From NCBI GenBank assembly GCA_030765045.1, contig CM060965.1, forward strand, positions 154,930,374 through 154,994,373: a DNA stretch of 64,000 nt, written 5' to 3'. Made by a program: the position numbers and the translations under genes. Shown piece by piece: positions 46,404 to 58,889 of this stretch (within the stretch, counting starts at the first letter, position 1; the number at the start of each line of letters is the position of its first letter). This stretch comes from Tenodera sinensis. Lineage: Eukaryota > Arthropoda > Insecta > Mantodea > Mantidae. Below the pieces are notes generated by a model that searched no databases, was not told the DNA's origin, and saw nothing but the letters and a program-made list of their open reading frames with translations.

Positions 46404-46891
46404 GCACGGAGGGGATCCCACACTGAGTCTATTGTATGTCAGGTCCCTGGAAGGAAGGGATGGAATGAGAGTACTCTACGGGCGTAGGGAACCCGGACGA
46501 GCATATAGCCGATGTGAGAGTCCCTAATGTGTGCTGGAAATTCGTCATCTCGATATCAGGGATCGCCAAGCAGCCACCAGCCGCATGAGTTTAGACAGAG
46601 CCTCCCCCAGACAGGCCTGACAACAAGGCCATGCATCTGTCAAGAACAACACTCACAGTGCGTTAACTCGTCCATCGCCAAAACTTCCGATCCTGAAACA
46701 TTGGATTGAAGAAATGTGAAATGAAATGGATAGATGAGAAATTTAGGTTGTACAAATATCCTTGCCAGCATTTGCCTGGTGACTCGCAAAACCTTAGAAA
46801 AATCCACGGGTTAGCAAAGTCGGCCGCGGGAATCGAACCCACGACCTCCCAAATGAGAACCTTACACGCTACGTGGAACCATCTTGCTCGG
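46404..46891 (-). mobile_element. SINE-beta, near-complete
   Basis: The minus-strand head is ACCGAGCAAGATGGTTCCAC, with box B GTGGGTTCGATTCCC. The 3' part ends in GGGATCCCCTCCG. Poly-A at 46918-46944 lies just outside the head side. Confidence 0.75.
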
Positions 46892-47029
46892 TAAGTATAA
46901 TATAAAATTACTGCAGAAAAAAAAAACAAAAAAAAAAAAAAAAAAGACTTTTCATGAACAAATACCGTAATGTAGCAAAATGTGTTTAGACTAAGAATAT
47001 TGGGTAAATTCATCCACGTATCTCTGGAT

Positions 47030-47420
47030 ATGCATTAACATTTTTAGAAGAAATAGACATCTCCATTAAAATAATTAATTTTAATAAAACCATGGGAATT
47101 GTAAGGACAGTAATGAAAACTTCATTAGTGTGGAGTACTAGAGCAGTACGTTTAAACAAAACATTAGTAACTTTGCTACGGCAGTGAGACATGGACCTTA
47201 AGGATAAGGAGAAAAACAGAATAGCTGCTGGTGAAATGAGGTTCATGAGATACACAACGGAATACACACACCAAGTGGGATTATAAACGCAGAGATCATG
47301 TAATAAGCAACTACATTTAGAAGCAGTCATCAAGTACGTATAAGAATACCATAATAACTTGATGAATCATTTACGCTGAATGCGTTAGCATAGAGTTCCA
47401 TAAGCAATACTTCCTTGTCG
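47030..47420 (+). pseudogene. LINE reverse transcriptase C-terminal fragment
   Basis: The plus strand reads LKDKEKNRIAAGEMRFMRYT then TEYTHQ, the same EM-FMR block as at 30300-30870. A degraded H-x-R-M stretch and a basic LTGKRSV segment follow. Stops present. Confidence 0.6.
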
Positions 47421-47974
47421 ATTAACAGGAAAGAGATCTGTGTAACAATCTATTGCGTCTAAAACTTGTACGGAAGATGTATTTTGCACACAAAAAGTTC
47501 AATTTTGACTGCGAAAACTGATGAGAACTGCATTGCCTAAAACGGCTGCAGAGAAAAGGTCCATGTGTGAGTCTATAATTAAACGCCGAAAATTGGGTTT
47601 AAAAACTTCATATTACAGCAACTTCAAGACTGTAAGGCAAAGACTAAAATTATATCAAATCCAACCCCCTTCAAAATGTTCCTATTGGTTTTCACTGAAA
47701 TATCACTTACTTCATATGTTGTCATGGCCATTGAATTCATTGAATAGGTTTTCAACAGTGACTGAGATTCCCTTCATTGTTACTGAGTATTGAATAATTG
47801 AGAAATATTGAGAGATAGACACACTAAAACTAAGAAAAAGCTTCGATATAGATCTAGCTGAACCTGAATCGCACGTATAAGCAATTTTCTATATTTTCAC
47901 ACGATAAACGAAAAGTGATATAACACAAACAACTGTAGATTGTAATATGCAGCTTGCCTATATAGCTTAATCCA
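47421..47974. other. Intron sequence, nothing recognised
   Basis: AT-rich. One 90-codon frame (47521-47793) has no motif. Confidence 0.35.
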
Positions 47975-48390
47975 ACCGAACTAAATGGCTCCACATTAAA
48001 GTGTAAGGCTCGCATTCGGAATGCCATGGGTTTGATTCCCGGGCCGACCTTCCTGACACATAGACTTTTACGGGGATTTTCCCGGTTCATTATGCAAATG
48101 CTAGGAAGGATAATTACATCCCTCGAATTTCCCGTCCTTCCATTTCCTTTCACCTTCATTTCAGGATTGGCAATGAGCGAGTTTGGCGTTGCTGCGAGTT
48201 CTCTGCGAATGGATGGCGTTGTAGTCGCCTGGCAAACCCTGGTGTCAAGATGAATCTCGAGCACACATTAGGCACTCTCACACCGGCTCGCGCCAGTAGA
48301 GCTCTTACTTCATCCCTTCCTCCCGGGGTCTGATCGGACCCTCAGTAGCCTCAGTAGTTAGCTCAGTGTGGAATCCCCTCGTTACTCTAA
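47975..48390 (+). mobile_element. SINE-beta, near-complete
   Basis: ACCGAACTAAATGGCTCCAC (box A side) and box B GGGTTTGATTCCCGGG. The body and tail CCCTTCCTCCCGGGGTCTGA run to GTGGAATCCCCTCG. Confidence 0.75.
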
Positions 48391-49266
48391 CTCTCTCTAG
48401 CATAATTCAAGCTATTTCTAAGTAAATATTTTATTCACGATTAAACCAAAACGGATGGACAGTCGCATTTTATATGAGCAGTATAATGTATAACGGATAT
48501 CCAAAACATCATAATGCCTTTCCTAGTAATCAGCACTAAAATATACACTGTGAACCGTAATCAGCGATAAGTTAGCGGCTTCTAGTGACCTGAAAGTGAT
48601 GAGTGTTTTTTCCATATTAAATAACCAGCTGTCATATCTACCGTTATACGAGTATAATCTATGAGTAAGCGATTGAAAATAAGATAACAAGTAGCGAATA
48701 ATCTACAAAATCTACCTACCAAAAGCGTAACTGTCCAAAGTATTATCCAGCTTAATCAAACGAGGCACATTTGTACAAAGGGGTAAAAGTATGAGAAGGG
48801 ACAGTTTATCCAAGTTGTAAGGGATTCTTTTCCTCAAGTCGTGTAGCTCAAGCGCACACATACGTTCCTTGATTGACAAGCAGAGGTTAATAATATTGAA
48901 CTGTTAATATGAAGAATTAGGCATATACTTAGCTCGCCTGTTTACAGTTTTATCTGTAAGGGGTTGAAAATAAACTTGGAGGTAGTCCTTAAACACTTTG
49001 TGGTACTAGATAGTTCTGCAGCAACTATGGTCCTTATCTATGATATGTTATGTACTGTGTTACACAGTATAGTTGTATAACATTTTGACCAAAAGGATAA
49101 AAAGGTACAGAAAATCGATATACGTAGATGGGGGAAATCATACAGTAGTATTGGTTTCTAAGAGTTGAAGGTAGCCTTAAATTTTCCTTGAGAAATATAA
49201 TAACATTTTATAAGTTTTTTTTTTCAAAATAGAACTAAAGCGTTCTGAGTTGTTCGTATTTATATG
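48391..49266. other. Intron sequence, nothing recognised
   Basis: AT-rich, no repeat family seen. Confidence 0.35.
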
Positions 49267-49753
<487 letters not shown>

Positions 49754-49847
49754 AAAAATAACATTCGGATTCCGTTGCCGTCAGAACAGTTTTTTTTTTT
49801 GTTTATTGTTCCATTTGTGGTGTTATATGTTTGTCAGCGGTTCTATA

Positions 49848-50010
49848 ATATTTCTTTGGGTATTATACATTAGATCACGCACTTCCAGACTCTGGAAAGA
49901 ATAGAAAATCATCTTGTTAGATAGAGAAAACTTCCCATCGTGCAACCGGGAATCGAACTCGGGGCCCCTCGTGCTACAGACAAATGCTCTACCAACTGAG
50001 CTACTCTGCA
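49848..50010 (-). mobile_element. Short tRNA-derived SINE with target duplication (type zeta)
   Basis: The minus strand starts GTGCAGAGTAGCTCAGTTGG with box B GAGTTCGATTCCC, and folds roughly as a tRNA with loop CTGTAGC (anticodon-like GTA). The acceptor and T stems are imperfect and about 90 bp of non-tRNA sequence follows, so I call it a SINE. CGGTTCTATA flanks it at 49838-49847 and 50011-50020. Confidence 0.75.
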
Positions 50011-50020
50011 CGGTTCTATA

Positions 50021-50569
50021 CATATGTAATAAATACTATTGTTTACGTATGCATGCATACACAGAGCCACAGTCGTAATTGATTTTAATTTCTACCGCCC
50101 CTAAATCCCTTCACGTTACCGGAGCGCCTATGTACATATAAGGGATTCTGAAACAGAGATTAAGGTAATTTTATACTTCAGGAATGTAAGTACGAATTCT
50201 CCGATACAGTTACTTTGTCCAGGGTCTCAATAGCTCACTACAGTACAGGAATAATAAAAATCGTAAATTCGTTCTACATGCAGTATATCTGATATACACA
50301 GGATATACGATTATGCTGGTTTTCGCGAGCAGATTTCATTTACATTCCCAAATGGGATTCTTTCCGGAATAAAGGTCGGTGCAAACCAAGCATATTCAAT
50401 CATATTCACAAAACAGGGCCAGATTTCTGACGTTTGATGATGAATGACAGAATAGAATTTTGGTGCTTAAACGCTATTGACTATTTGCATGTATAATGAC
50501 AAGAACAAATGTATATTTTTGCACTTATGAGAACGCATGCGCAAATGCCTGGTGTGTTTTGTTCACATG
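50021..50569. other. Intron sequence, nothing recognised
   Basis: No family or gene seen. Confidence 0.35.
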
Positions 50570-51120
50570 ACTCTGTCCATTGACTACCATTTGTTTTCAT
50601 ATAGTTCCTACCAACCATTCTTACAGGGGCAAATGAGACTGACACAATGGTAAAAGCTTTAAAAAACGGGTCACTATATGACAGCTTTGCAATTTCATAT
50701 ACTCTACTTGACATCATGAAACAATAAAAGAATGGCGACTTAGCTCTTCCAAAAATATGTGATAAAGCGCTGGAAAACTCAAACAATGGTAGAAAATATC
50801 TCGAAAATGCTTAATGACACAAAAAATATGACAAACTGTATACGTTAACAAGATAGACGCTTTTCTTGTGATACGTCTTCCCTGATATAAAAAGATATAC
50901 AAAACTGACTAAAAGTGAAGGGGCTGGTTGCAGAAAATTCAAGATATACCTACCTTTTACTTTTAACATCAATGCCTTAGCACACGATATTTTGATCAAA
51001 GTTATTAGATACACACACATGAACCGTTTCCTAAAATGCTATTTGGTGTGAAGCTTTGATATCGAACTTTGGATGGAATATTTCCTCTAATTCCTGTAGT
51101 TAAGCACTAGAAAAAGTAGT
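50570..51120 (-). repeat. Repeat A, old diverged copy
   Basis: Tail remnant TTCCTACCAACCATTCTTAC, body blocks such as AAATATCTCGAAAATGC and CAGAAAATTCAAGATATACC, and head TTTCCTCTAATTCCTGTAGT near 51080. One of the most diverged copies. Confidence 0.6.
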
Positions 51121-53440
51121 TTCTATCTTAAATTATTCACGGCAAACTGCTACAAATGTGATGTATTATAAAATGAATATTTTAGTACAATTTAGAAGTT
51201 ATTGCAAAACATGCAAATTGGTAAACATTCAATATTGAAAATAACTATTAATGCCGTTTTCCATAGTTCTTCCAGTTTGAGAAGAATGTTTGAAACAGGG
51301 TGGAATAAATATAGTTCACATCAGCTTAAATTATATCGACACACTGATGGCTATTTTGAGATGACATTGAATTTTTCAGCTACTTTAGGAAGCATTTCTC
51401 TTTGGATGGCATTTAGTTTACTTAGTAGTAAATTAAATGAATAACTGTGATTAAATAATTATGACTAAACGTATAGATTTTATGTATCATATGAAAACAT
51501 CCTCGACTTCAGTTAAAATGAAAACACATGCCTATCTAAAGTAATTAATATTTATTAACCGAGTAAATGGTTAGTGAACTGAAAACTGAAGTATTGTTAT
51601 GATTAAAGGACGACTTTAGTTGTGTGATTAATCGCTACCATTTGTTGTAACTACCTCTGGAGTTTTAACGTGTCTGATAAAGTGGCCTTCAGATCTCCGA
51701 ACAAGATCCCTTTGTCAGAAACGGTCCAGCAGGTTATATCAGACGCTATATCTCCACCAATTTCACGCTCTGAGAGTACCTCATTGTTAACGAACCCTAT
51801 GGTGACAGCACAAACCTTTGGCTTAGATTAAAAGGTCCAATCTGTTTCACTAACAGCTCTGAGCAAGTACTTTTTCTTTTCGCTCTTCGCGGATGAATAC
51901 GCTGCAAGGCTCTATAGTAAACCTGGATAAAAGCAACCTAACAGCACATTTCAGGCTTGATATCATAACATGTGCTGCTGTTATTAGAAATATATAAGCT
52001 TCAAATCCTGATCGTAAACTTAGGTGAACTCACCACTGAAAATTCCTAAAGATCCTGGAAAAATAGTTTTAGAAATTTGTACCCAAAAATTATTGAGCAG
52101 CTATTATTTCAAAGTTTATTTTAATTTCCATGTTGCGGTTGTTTACCTTTATTCGCAACAAAGTAAAATACTGGAATTAAATTTTTTTACATTCAAAATT
52201 TAAACTATTAAAATTTATTTTTCGGCGTTTTGACTTGTTTCCAGTACATTCTGGAAAGTCAAACAACTAAAATTATCATTTATTTCATGCTCTTAAAAGT
52301 TATTGAGTAATTTACTTTTGAAGCAACCGGTATTGGAGTTGGTCTACTTGAAACCTGGGCGATTCGCAGGATAGCGTGAACCACCTTCGTTTGTTTATCT
52401 GCTAAACATACAGCTATCGGTGCAAGTCCGTGATCAGACTGCGCTCTGTGAGCACCAGTCGTTCAGTCATACTTCAGGCATACCATTTTTATATGTATAC
52501 CTTCTATGAATTTTATGTTGAAGAGCGAGTACAGAGGAATTGCTCCGTAAAAGAACAGCGAGTACGAAAAACGGTGTGAACGTAATACGCTGCATTTCTA
52601 TTTCAATCACAGAGAATTGTATGAATTGCGTGTTGAAGGGCACGTAGAGAAGCACATGTTTATGTGTTGCGTAAAAGAAAACCGAGTAGACAAAACTGAG
52701 TGAAAGTAATTCGTTGTTACACAGTACAATGGATAGCATGAAACCTTCTCCATGAACAAATACACATAGGTGCCGAATTTCGCAATGATCGGTAAAGGGG
52801 TTTAGGAATGCACAGAGGGCAAACAACATTAATTTTATTTGTTAGTTAAAATTAATGTATTTTACACGCGCGCTCATTAAAATATTGCACAGTTGATATT
52901 TCTATGCTAATTTAAACTCTCATATTCAAGGGTGTTTAGAAATTTAGAGTTCTTCACTAAGTACATGAAGTTATTATTGCTATCCATTTGTCGTTGAACA
53001 TCTGAAGGAGAAGCAAAATTTCACCTGCCTCGACGGACGTCGCCGCCAAGGTCGATTACATAACCCAGAATTTGAGAAAATAGGTCAAAAACTTTTGAGG
53101 ATAATGGATTAGGTAACTTACACCGCTCAATGCTAATACAGTGTAAACAAATATCCAGGCGGACAAACACGCAGATAAGGGTTAGAATTACAGAATAATC
53201 TGAGCTTAATTAAACACACACGCGTTACAAGTTGAGCATTGGAAATTGAACGAAGAAAACCAATTTATCTCCCAATTCTCTTAGTGTTAGACACATGCAA
53301 AACTTTTGGTTTGAAAAGAAGCGAACTGTCAGTATACTTGAGTGAAGTATTATAAACACGTTGAAAGGAAACTCTATGTAAATAGCTCACAAACTCAACA
53401 AAAAATACTGAAGCCATCAGAGTCAGAACAAAGTGTAAAA
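51121..53440. other. Intron sequence, nothing recognised
   Basis: AT-rich. A 120-codon minus-strand frame (52467-52829) lacks any recognisable motif. Confidence 0.35.
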
Positions 53441-53885
53441 CCACTTCTGTGGTCTGGAGGTTAGCATGCTAACTTCCAAATACAGAGTTCCCGGATTCGA
53501 TTCCAGGCTGAAGGATGGAATTTTTTCCATCCTACTTCTGGAAATTTCTGTTTGACCGCCTCCGCAGTGCAATGGACCCGAGTTCGATCCCCGGTACCGG
53601 CGTGGGGATTTTTAAACCCCGCTGGGAGGTCTGACATGGGGTGCACTCAGCCTCGTTAGGTCTCGGAGGATTCAGTTGAGCTACTTGAAGGAGAGGTAAC
53701 GAACGACCCCAGGTCGTGAAGACCGCATAACTGGCCTGGAGGGCTCGGGGCTCTGACCATGTCCCATCCTCTAGTAATGCACCCCACTGATGACGCCGAG
53801 TGAACACTATTGCCGATGAGCAATTTTCGAAAGGTAAAGCCGCCTATGTGACCTTAGATGTTAAAGGGGCATATAAATAGGGTAA
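53441..53885 (+). mobile_element. SINE-gamma, long copy with two tRNA-like heads
   Basis: A first head, CTGTGGTCTGGAGGTTAGCA, with box B CGGATTCGATTCC, is followed about 90 bp later by a second box B-like GAGTTCGATCCCC. The body contains GGTGCACTCAGCCTCGTTAG and CATGTCCCATCCTCTAGTAA and is shared with 17560-17805 and 42075-42215. Confidence 0.7.
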
Positions 53886-53944
53886 AGAAAAACAAAGGTT
53901 AACGTCTAGAGTCCGAAACTTCTTACAGGAAACAAAAAGTTGGT

Positions 53945-54270
53945 TTGGACTATAGGAAGTGGGAGGGGTAAGTCTGTCACATGATCACAACACAGCGGAG
54001 GCAAAGTACAGTCGATGTAGGAAGGTTGTAGATAAAGTTGTTGCATAGGTTACACTCAATGCTGTTACCATTTGCAGTAAAATATTCACTCCCAACTTCT
54101 TGTACAAGTTCAACAATACGTGAATATTTCGTTTTTTGTGCTGCAGACATTTAACTGGGAGAGACACTTGCAGTATGCTTTGCGCTGTCACCGTCCTGGA
54201 ACCATGACGTCACGCTCTGGCCTTGTAGAGGTAATCTGTGACCGGCTCATGTCGCGATGGCTGTATAAAC
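53945..54270 (-). repeat. Zinc-finger transposon-like repeat, copy 2
   Basis: The inverted counterpart of 20575-20925. Similarity covers the small ORF and about 70 bp downstream (CATGTGACAGACT ... CTATAG). Confidence 0.6.
53977..54150 (-). CDS. Small CGGBP1/BED-like zinc-finger ORF (57 aa), probably transposon-derived
   Basis: An ATG at 54150 opens MSAAQKTKYSRIVELVQEVG and then SEYFTANGNSIECNLCNNFI. The pattern of a helix, an F-x-A-x-G turn and a C-x2-C pair is like the start of CGGBP1-type fingers carried by hAT-related elements. The reading stops at a TGA before the His pair, so the finger is incomplete unless the ORF continues in a spliced or shifted frame. The copy at 20719 is broken. 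Function unknown; presumably relic DNA binding. Confidence 0.4.
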   Translation of the reverse strand: MSAAQKTKYSRIVELVQEVGSEYFTANGNSIECNLCNNFIYNLPTSTVLCLRCVVIM

Positions 54271-54749
54271 GTTCGGGCCTTACTAAATGTCTAATGAAAT
54301 CTGCGTTGCTTCCTCCACAGAGAAATATCTGGGACCTCGTCTTCTCTTCTTGTTCCCATGCTTCTCCTCAATGTTCTTTATGACTCCCATGTTTAGTTCT
54401 GTCCTACATATTTTGAAATGTGAATTTCAGGATTTTTCAAGATAGTTTATATCTAGTGACTTCCTCTGTCAAACTTGTCAAACTCGGTTTGGTTAGCGAA
54501 AAGCTGAGCTTTGTGCTCCTTTTTATTTCCATACAGTAGCCATAGAATTGACCTGATGGCCGGAAACCCAGGTTTAGGGCTGGACACTCAGCTCATAACT
54601 GAGCAAATGACTTTTTTAAACTCGTAGTGGTGCAGAATCTCCTAAGAATATGCAAGGAAAGGGGAAGTGTTGTGGAGTAGAGAATGAGGAAACAGATGTT
54701 AATATTTTGGGGTAAAATGATAATTCGACAAATCCCATTCCTGACACCA
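54271..54749. other. Sequence next to the LTR, including its primer-binding site
   Basis: On the minus strand TGGTGTCAGGAATGGGAT (54749-54732) directly follows the CA that ends the LTR. It differs at two positions from the complement of the tRNA-Leu 3' end as I know it. Beyond about 100 bp no gag or pol sequence is recognisable, so the internal region is lost. Confidence 0.55.
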
Positions 54750-55303
54750 TGTGACAAAAATACACTGTTCTCTTTTATCGATGTTAAAAGTCTTCAGTGC
54801 ATCGTGATATTACAACTCGCAACCGTTATCTTCTCGTAACCTTGACCCACTCCTCCCTGTCTTTCTTCACTTTCCCTGTCTCTGAAACAACTGACGATAC
54901 AATAACTCGAAACTCATTTACTGCTTCACTACGTTCTTTTCCAGGTATTCGTACACACTCAGCTGACGCATAAACACACATACTAAAACTGACTGACTAA
55001 TGGCTGTAACTACTGCTACTCTGACTTCTCTCGTTGCCTCGCCTCCTTATATAGCGAGGACGACGTAACACGGACCTTTTTCGAACTTCACCTTTTCTGA
55101 AATATCTACAAATACGCTTACCGCTGCACACTTTGCGAATAATCTGGAAAACCTTTTGTGTTGCTGCTGTAATTGTTGTTACGCGTTCGCAAACAGTCGC
55201 GTGAGGCACCCTGAGCTTGAGCGTCTTTGACGCACGCCAGTAATGTGGGTCAGTCCGGCCCCTAGACTTTGTTTTGTTGCCGCTGCTGTCGGCCGCCGGC
55301 ACA
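54750..55303 (-). mobile_element. LTR of an LTR retrotransposon (copy 1), with PBS
   Basis: About 554 bp on the minus strand, from TGTGCCGGCGGCCGACAGCA to a terminal TTTTTGTCACA. A TATA box (GCTATATAAGG) lies at 55056-55046, with an initiator-like TCAGTCAG about 60 bp downstream. It is followed by a tRNA-Leu-type primer-binding site, so this is a 5' LTR. The 3' partner in the proper order was not found. The upper limit is set by the TG...CA rule only. Confidence 0.6.
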
Positions 55304-56149
55304 ATATCTACAGTTAGCAGTCCTAGTATTGGCAAAAATGAGTGAAGTTTCATAAATAACCTATGAAGATACGTGCGAGGGATTTCACCGCCAAATTTGA
55401 CATACAGTGGCAAGAATTCAGGACTGAAATGTCGTAGTCAATTAACTCCCGATATTTCAGTCAACAGTGTCATGCAAAACGTTGGAAGTTAATTTTATAC
55501 ATAAAGCATGTTCTTTCAGGCCGAAGGATCTTACCAGTTTATCAATTTTACTCAAAATTTAAACTTAATACACTTCAAATAATAAGCTATACCTCATTCC
55601 AACGTACTCATGATGGCTACAGTTCTTCAATATCATCTATTTATTTATGTGTATTTGTATAAATACAGCGTTTTAAAGAATCGTTAGTTATTTTCCCCCC
55701 TTTTTCTTTTCATAATCTCACAACATCCATAGCTTAATTTGCTGCATCTAGAAGTGGCTTGTGGAAGGAGTTCAAACATTGAAGGTCCCTTGAGGAAAGT
55801 TGAGTACCACGATTTTAAGTGTTATGTATGCGAATCTTCGTTTGTGTTTTACTGTTCACAAAAAGCTACGTAGACAAACACACGCACGCACACACGCACT
55901 CCAGCCCTTGAAATCTAAATCTGAGGAAAATTATTGCCTGCCAAGTTCTGAATGGTTGGATTACATAAAAGAACATTTTCAGGAGTTTTCTACTTCTTTC
56001 CCTAAAGAAATCTGTATACAAAAGTTTTGTTACATTTAATTTTCTGAAATATTACTCTGAGGAGTAACTTATTAAAAATTAGGAGTAATTTAGCAAAAAT
56101 GTTATATTATCATTTGTCATTACGTATAAAATGTACACTTCGAATGTTC
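55304..56149. other. Intron sequence, nothing recognised
   Basis: AT-rich, with an ACGCACGCACACACGCAC run at about 55883. Confidence 0.35.
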
Positions 56150-56340
56150 TGAAAATAAACCATAGTCTATCAGTGTGTAGAACAGGCCGGAAAGGTCGAA
56201 TGAGACTGAAAAATTCAACGCGATAGCCGGGATATGAACCACGGATCTTCCGGTCTCCGTCCGGTTGCTCGATGGCAAAATACCGACACGACATTATATT
56301 CTCAAATGACTCGCATTTTCCCCAGTAAACCATAAGGAAA
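56150..56340 (-). mobile_element. SINE-delta copy
   Basis: The minus-strand box B-like GTGGTTCATATCCCGGCTAT and tail GAATTTTTCAGTCTCATTCG recur in the copies at 56435 and 59575. Confidence 0.55.
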
Positions 56341-56434
56341 TTTCAGGTTTATATGAGATAACATATCCCAATGGCATCCTTAAGTACTGTATTGTGCGTT
56401 CTAGTTCAACCAAGTATTAGATCAATAAAGAATA

Positions 56435-56565
56435 GGGCAAGATTGGAAAGATGAAACGGATTGAAAAGTCCAATGCCATAGCCGGGATTTGAACTACCAA
56501 TATTCCGGTTTTCGCCCGATTATTTCGCTGTAAAGTCTGAGTTTTTTAGTCTTGCCAATTATTTC
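56435..56565 (-). mobile_element. SINE-delta copy
   Basis: Minus strand GTAGTTCAAATCCCGGCTAT followed by GGACTTTTCAATCCGTTTCA. Only about 130 bp is recognisable. Confidence 0.5.
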
Positions 56566-56865
56566 TTTTATTTTTAAAAAGATCTGTTTCGCAAGCAGTG
56601 TTTTAAGTGGAGTATACTTTTTAACCTTTCCGGGGTGGAAAAATACTTACTTTTCAAATATATTTGAGAGATATGCATTTGTGAAATTATATTTTAAACT
56701 TGTTAGTGTTTTCAAGTGAGCAAAAGCTGTAAATTCTGCCTTTAAAATAAATAGGCACTATGTATCAATTGTATAATTTATCGGCCTAGAATTCTCACCT
56801 GTAACCTAGTACAGCAATGAAATAAGGATCTCTCAGTAATTATGTACAATGGAGCTGGTGTAACA

Positions 56866-56866
<1 letters not shown>
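56566..56866. other. Intron sequence, nothing recognised
   Basis: Short AT-rich gap before the GT microsatellite. Confidence 0.35.
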
Positions 56867-56938
<72 letters not shown>

Positions 56939-56951
56939 TGTGTGTGTGTGT
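56867..56951. repeat. (GT)n microsatellite
   Basis: About 42 GT units with one TATG interruption. It abuts the end of the second LTR. Confidence 0.97.
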
Positions 56952-57535
56952 TGTGAAAAATTGCAAAAATGAATCCAGTTACTTTTCTGTCGCTTTATTG
57001 TCTTGTAAAATTTTACCACAAATACACAGTTTTGTTTTCGTCGTTAACACAACCTATAGTCTTTCACACAGCTTTCTCACAATTTTTACTTCTGACTCCT
57101 GTTAGTGTCTTTCTTCACTAATTACGACGACGTAATCACTCGCGACGCTCATTGAACCTTCTTACGACGTACCAATACGCACAGCTGTCTTGCACTCACT
57201 GACACTCTCATTAACTCGTGTCTTTAACTAACTGTAAAAATTAACTCCTCTGCTCTTCTCTGGTCTCCTTATACACTGGGGATGACGTCACACGGTCTTT
57301 TCTCGAGTTCCACACACACCGGAAATGACGCAGCTAGAAGTCTCGCTAATGTTCTTGAAACCCCTTTCGTTTCTGCCGCTGCAGTTGTTGACAGTCACGT
57401 AGACACAGCAGCCTGACCATGAACGTGTTTGCCCGCTCGCCGACACGGCATTTGCTGTGAACTAGCTTGGCCCCGTTCGTGCTTTGTTGTACGCCTCAGT
57501 ATGTGGGTGTGTGTGTGTGTTTGTGTATGTGTGTT
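56952..57535 (-). mobile_element. LTR of the same family (copy 2), solo or orphan
   Basis: On the minus strand it shares with copy 1 a GC-rich start (CCCACATACTGAGGCGTAC), the CCGTGTGACGTCATCCCC block, a TATA box GTGTATAAGG at 57276-57267 and an end in TTTTTCACA at 56952. AATAAA lies at 56999-56994, where an LTR R region would end. No primer-binding site follows; a CA repeat does. The upper boundary is blurred by GT repeats at about 57506-57535. Confidence 0.5.
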
Positions 57536-58570
57536 ACGTTTGTTGAAGTAAAAGAGAAGCCTTGAATGGTTTAACTTTGCCAGAGTGAAGTAAATAAAAA
57601 ATGGTAAGTGGTGATGATTGTGATGTTGATGATAGTAATAATAGTAATATAATAACAATAATAACAATATTTTCATTGGTATATGGGTTAGGCATTCAGT
57701 TTTGTTGTACGAGAGCTGGTGCAAGATAATGCAAAATAAGCCTGTGTTATTTGCAGCGGTATTTTGTAAAATGGAATTACAGATGTGTTGTTTTTGCAGA
57801 TGGCTTGATATTCTATTCTTTGAAACAAACCAAAGGGTGAAAGCCAGAGGTAAAACTAGGTAAGAGGTGTAAAAGGAGGTAAAGCTGATGGGAATATTGC
57901 AGGAGTTTTCTAATGACTTAATCAAGGTAACAAGGATTTTCATAAGCGTAGATATTTGAGTGCACAACTGCAACTTGTTGGGAAGTCATTTCCAGAAACA
58001 AATGTAGCGAAATGCTTGCACTAAATATGCCAGTGGTGCTAAATACAAAACGCGTGGGCGAAGGCATACTTTTGTACAGCCTTACTTGGTTTCGTCTTCA
58101 AAATTCCCTAAAGAAATCAACATGAAAGCTTGTGCAACAGGTCGCCATTTCTAAAACCTCTCCACATATTTGTTATAACAGAGGATCTGGTTCTGCAATT
58201 TCAGAGAATCGGGAGATTAAACTGTTTGTCAAGGGAGTCATGTTGCACCCGTAATCGCATCCAAAATGTGTCGACCGGGCAGCTCAATGAATGTGGCCAT
58301 CTGAGCCCCTCTTTCTACGACTGCAAACAATACAACACCCAATAACGACGCAGCAATAATGGCGCTTTCACCATAGCCCTAACGCCCTCTTAAAATAATT
58401 AAAGATTCGTTGAATTACAGCTAGTGCCTCAGCAGCCATTGCTATGGATAGACCTCAGATTCTGTGCATTTAAGCGACCCTGGGGCTGAAATTTGAATTT
58501 GCTATATTTCTATAACTATGAAATAAATACTTTCCATACCTAAAGTTGTTTATATTATACCATAGAAGGT
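57536..58570 (+). other. Intron sequence with a possible LINE 3' scrap
   Basis: Mostly unrecognised. A plus-strand reading at about 58260-58345 (TGQLNECGHLSPSFYDCKQY) resembles the C..C..H..C knuckle after LINE RNase H or RT domains, and AATAAA follows at about 58522. The evidence is thin. Confidence 0.3.
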
Positions 58571-58789
58571 TACACACACACACACACACACATACACACA
58601 CACATACACACACACATACACACACATACACACACACATACACACACACATACACACATACACACACATACACACACATACACACACACAAACACATACA
58701 CACACATACACACACATACACACACATACACACACACATACACACACATACACACACACACACACACACAAACACATACATACACACAG
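58571..58789. repeat. (CA)n/(CACACATA)n microsatellite
   Basis: About 219 bp of CA units with regular TA interruptions. It immediately precedes a LINE RNase H fragment. Confidence 0.97.
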
Positions 58790-58790
58790 A

Positions 58791-58889
58791 GCTGGGGGAT
58801 CAACCTAAAATGAATAAAGGCACACATGGAAATGAAATAACAGATAAACTTGCAAAGGATAGAACAAGAGATAATAGATTAGAAATAGG
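58791..58889 (+). pseudogene. LINE RNase H fragment, copy 1
   Basis: Reads MNKGTHGNEITDKLAKDRTR and DNRLEI. HGNEITDKLAK corresponds to the GNE-AD-LAK motif of LINE RNase H domains. It is nearly the same as 62231-62335, starts at the same point after a CA run, and diverges after 58889. Confidence 0.7.

Noticed and set aside
49938..50010. Functional tRNA gene (anticodon-like GTA)
   Set aside because: Mismatches in the T stem, an acceptor stem short by one base, and a 10 bp target duplication around a longer unit make it a SINE.
54997..55413. 138-codon minus-strand frame with a basic C-terminus
   Set aside because: It coincides with the LTR U3/R region and its TATA box, and copy 2 of the LTR does not keep the frame.
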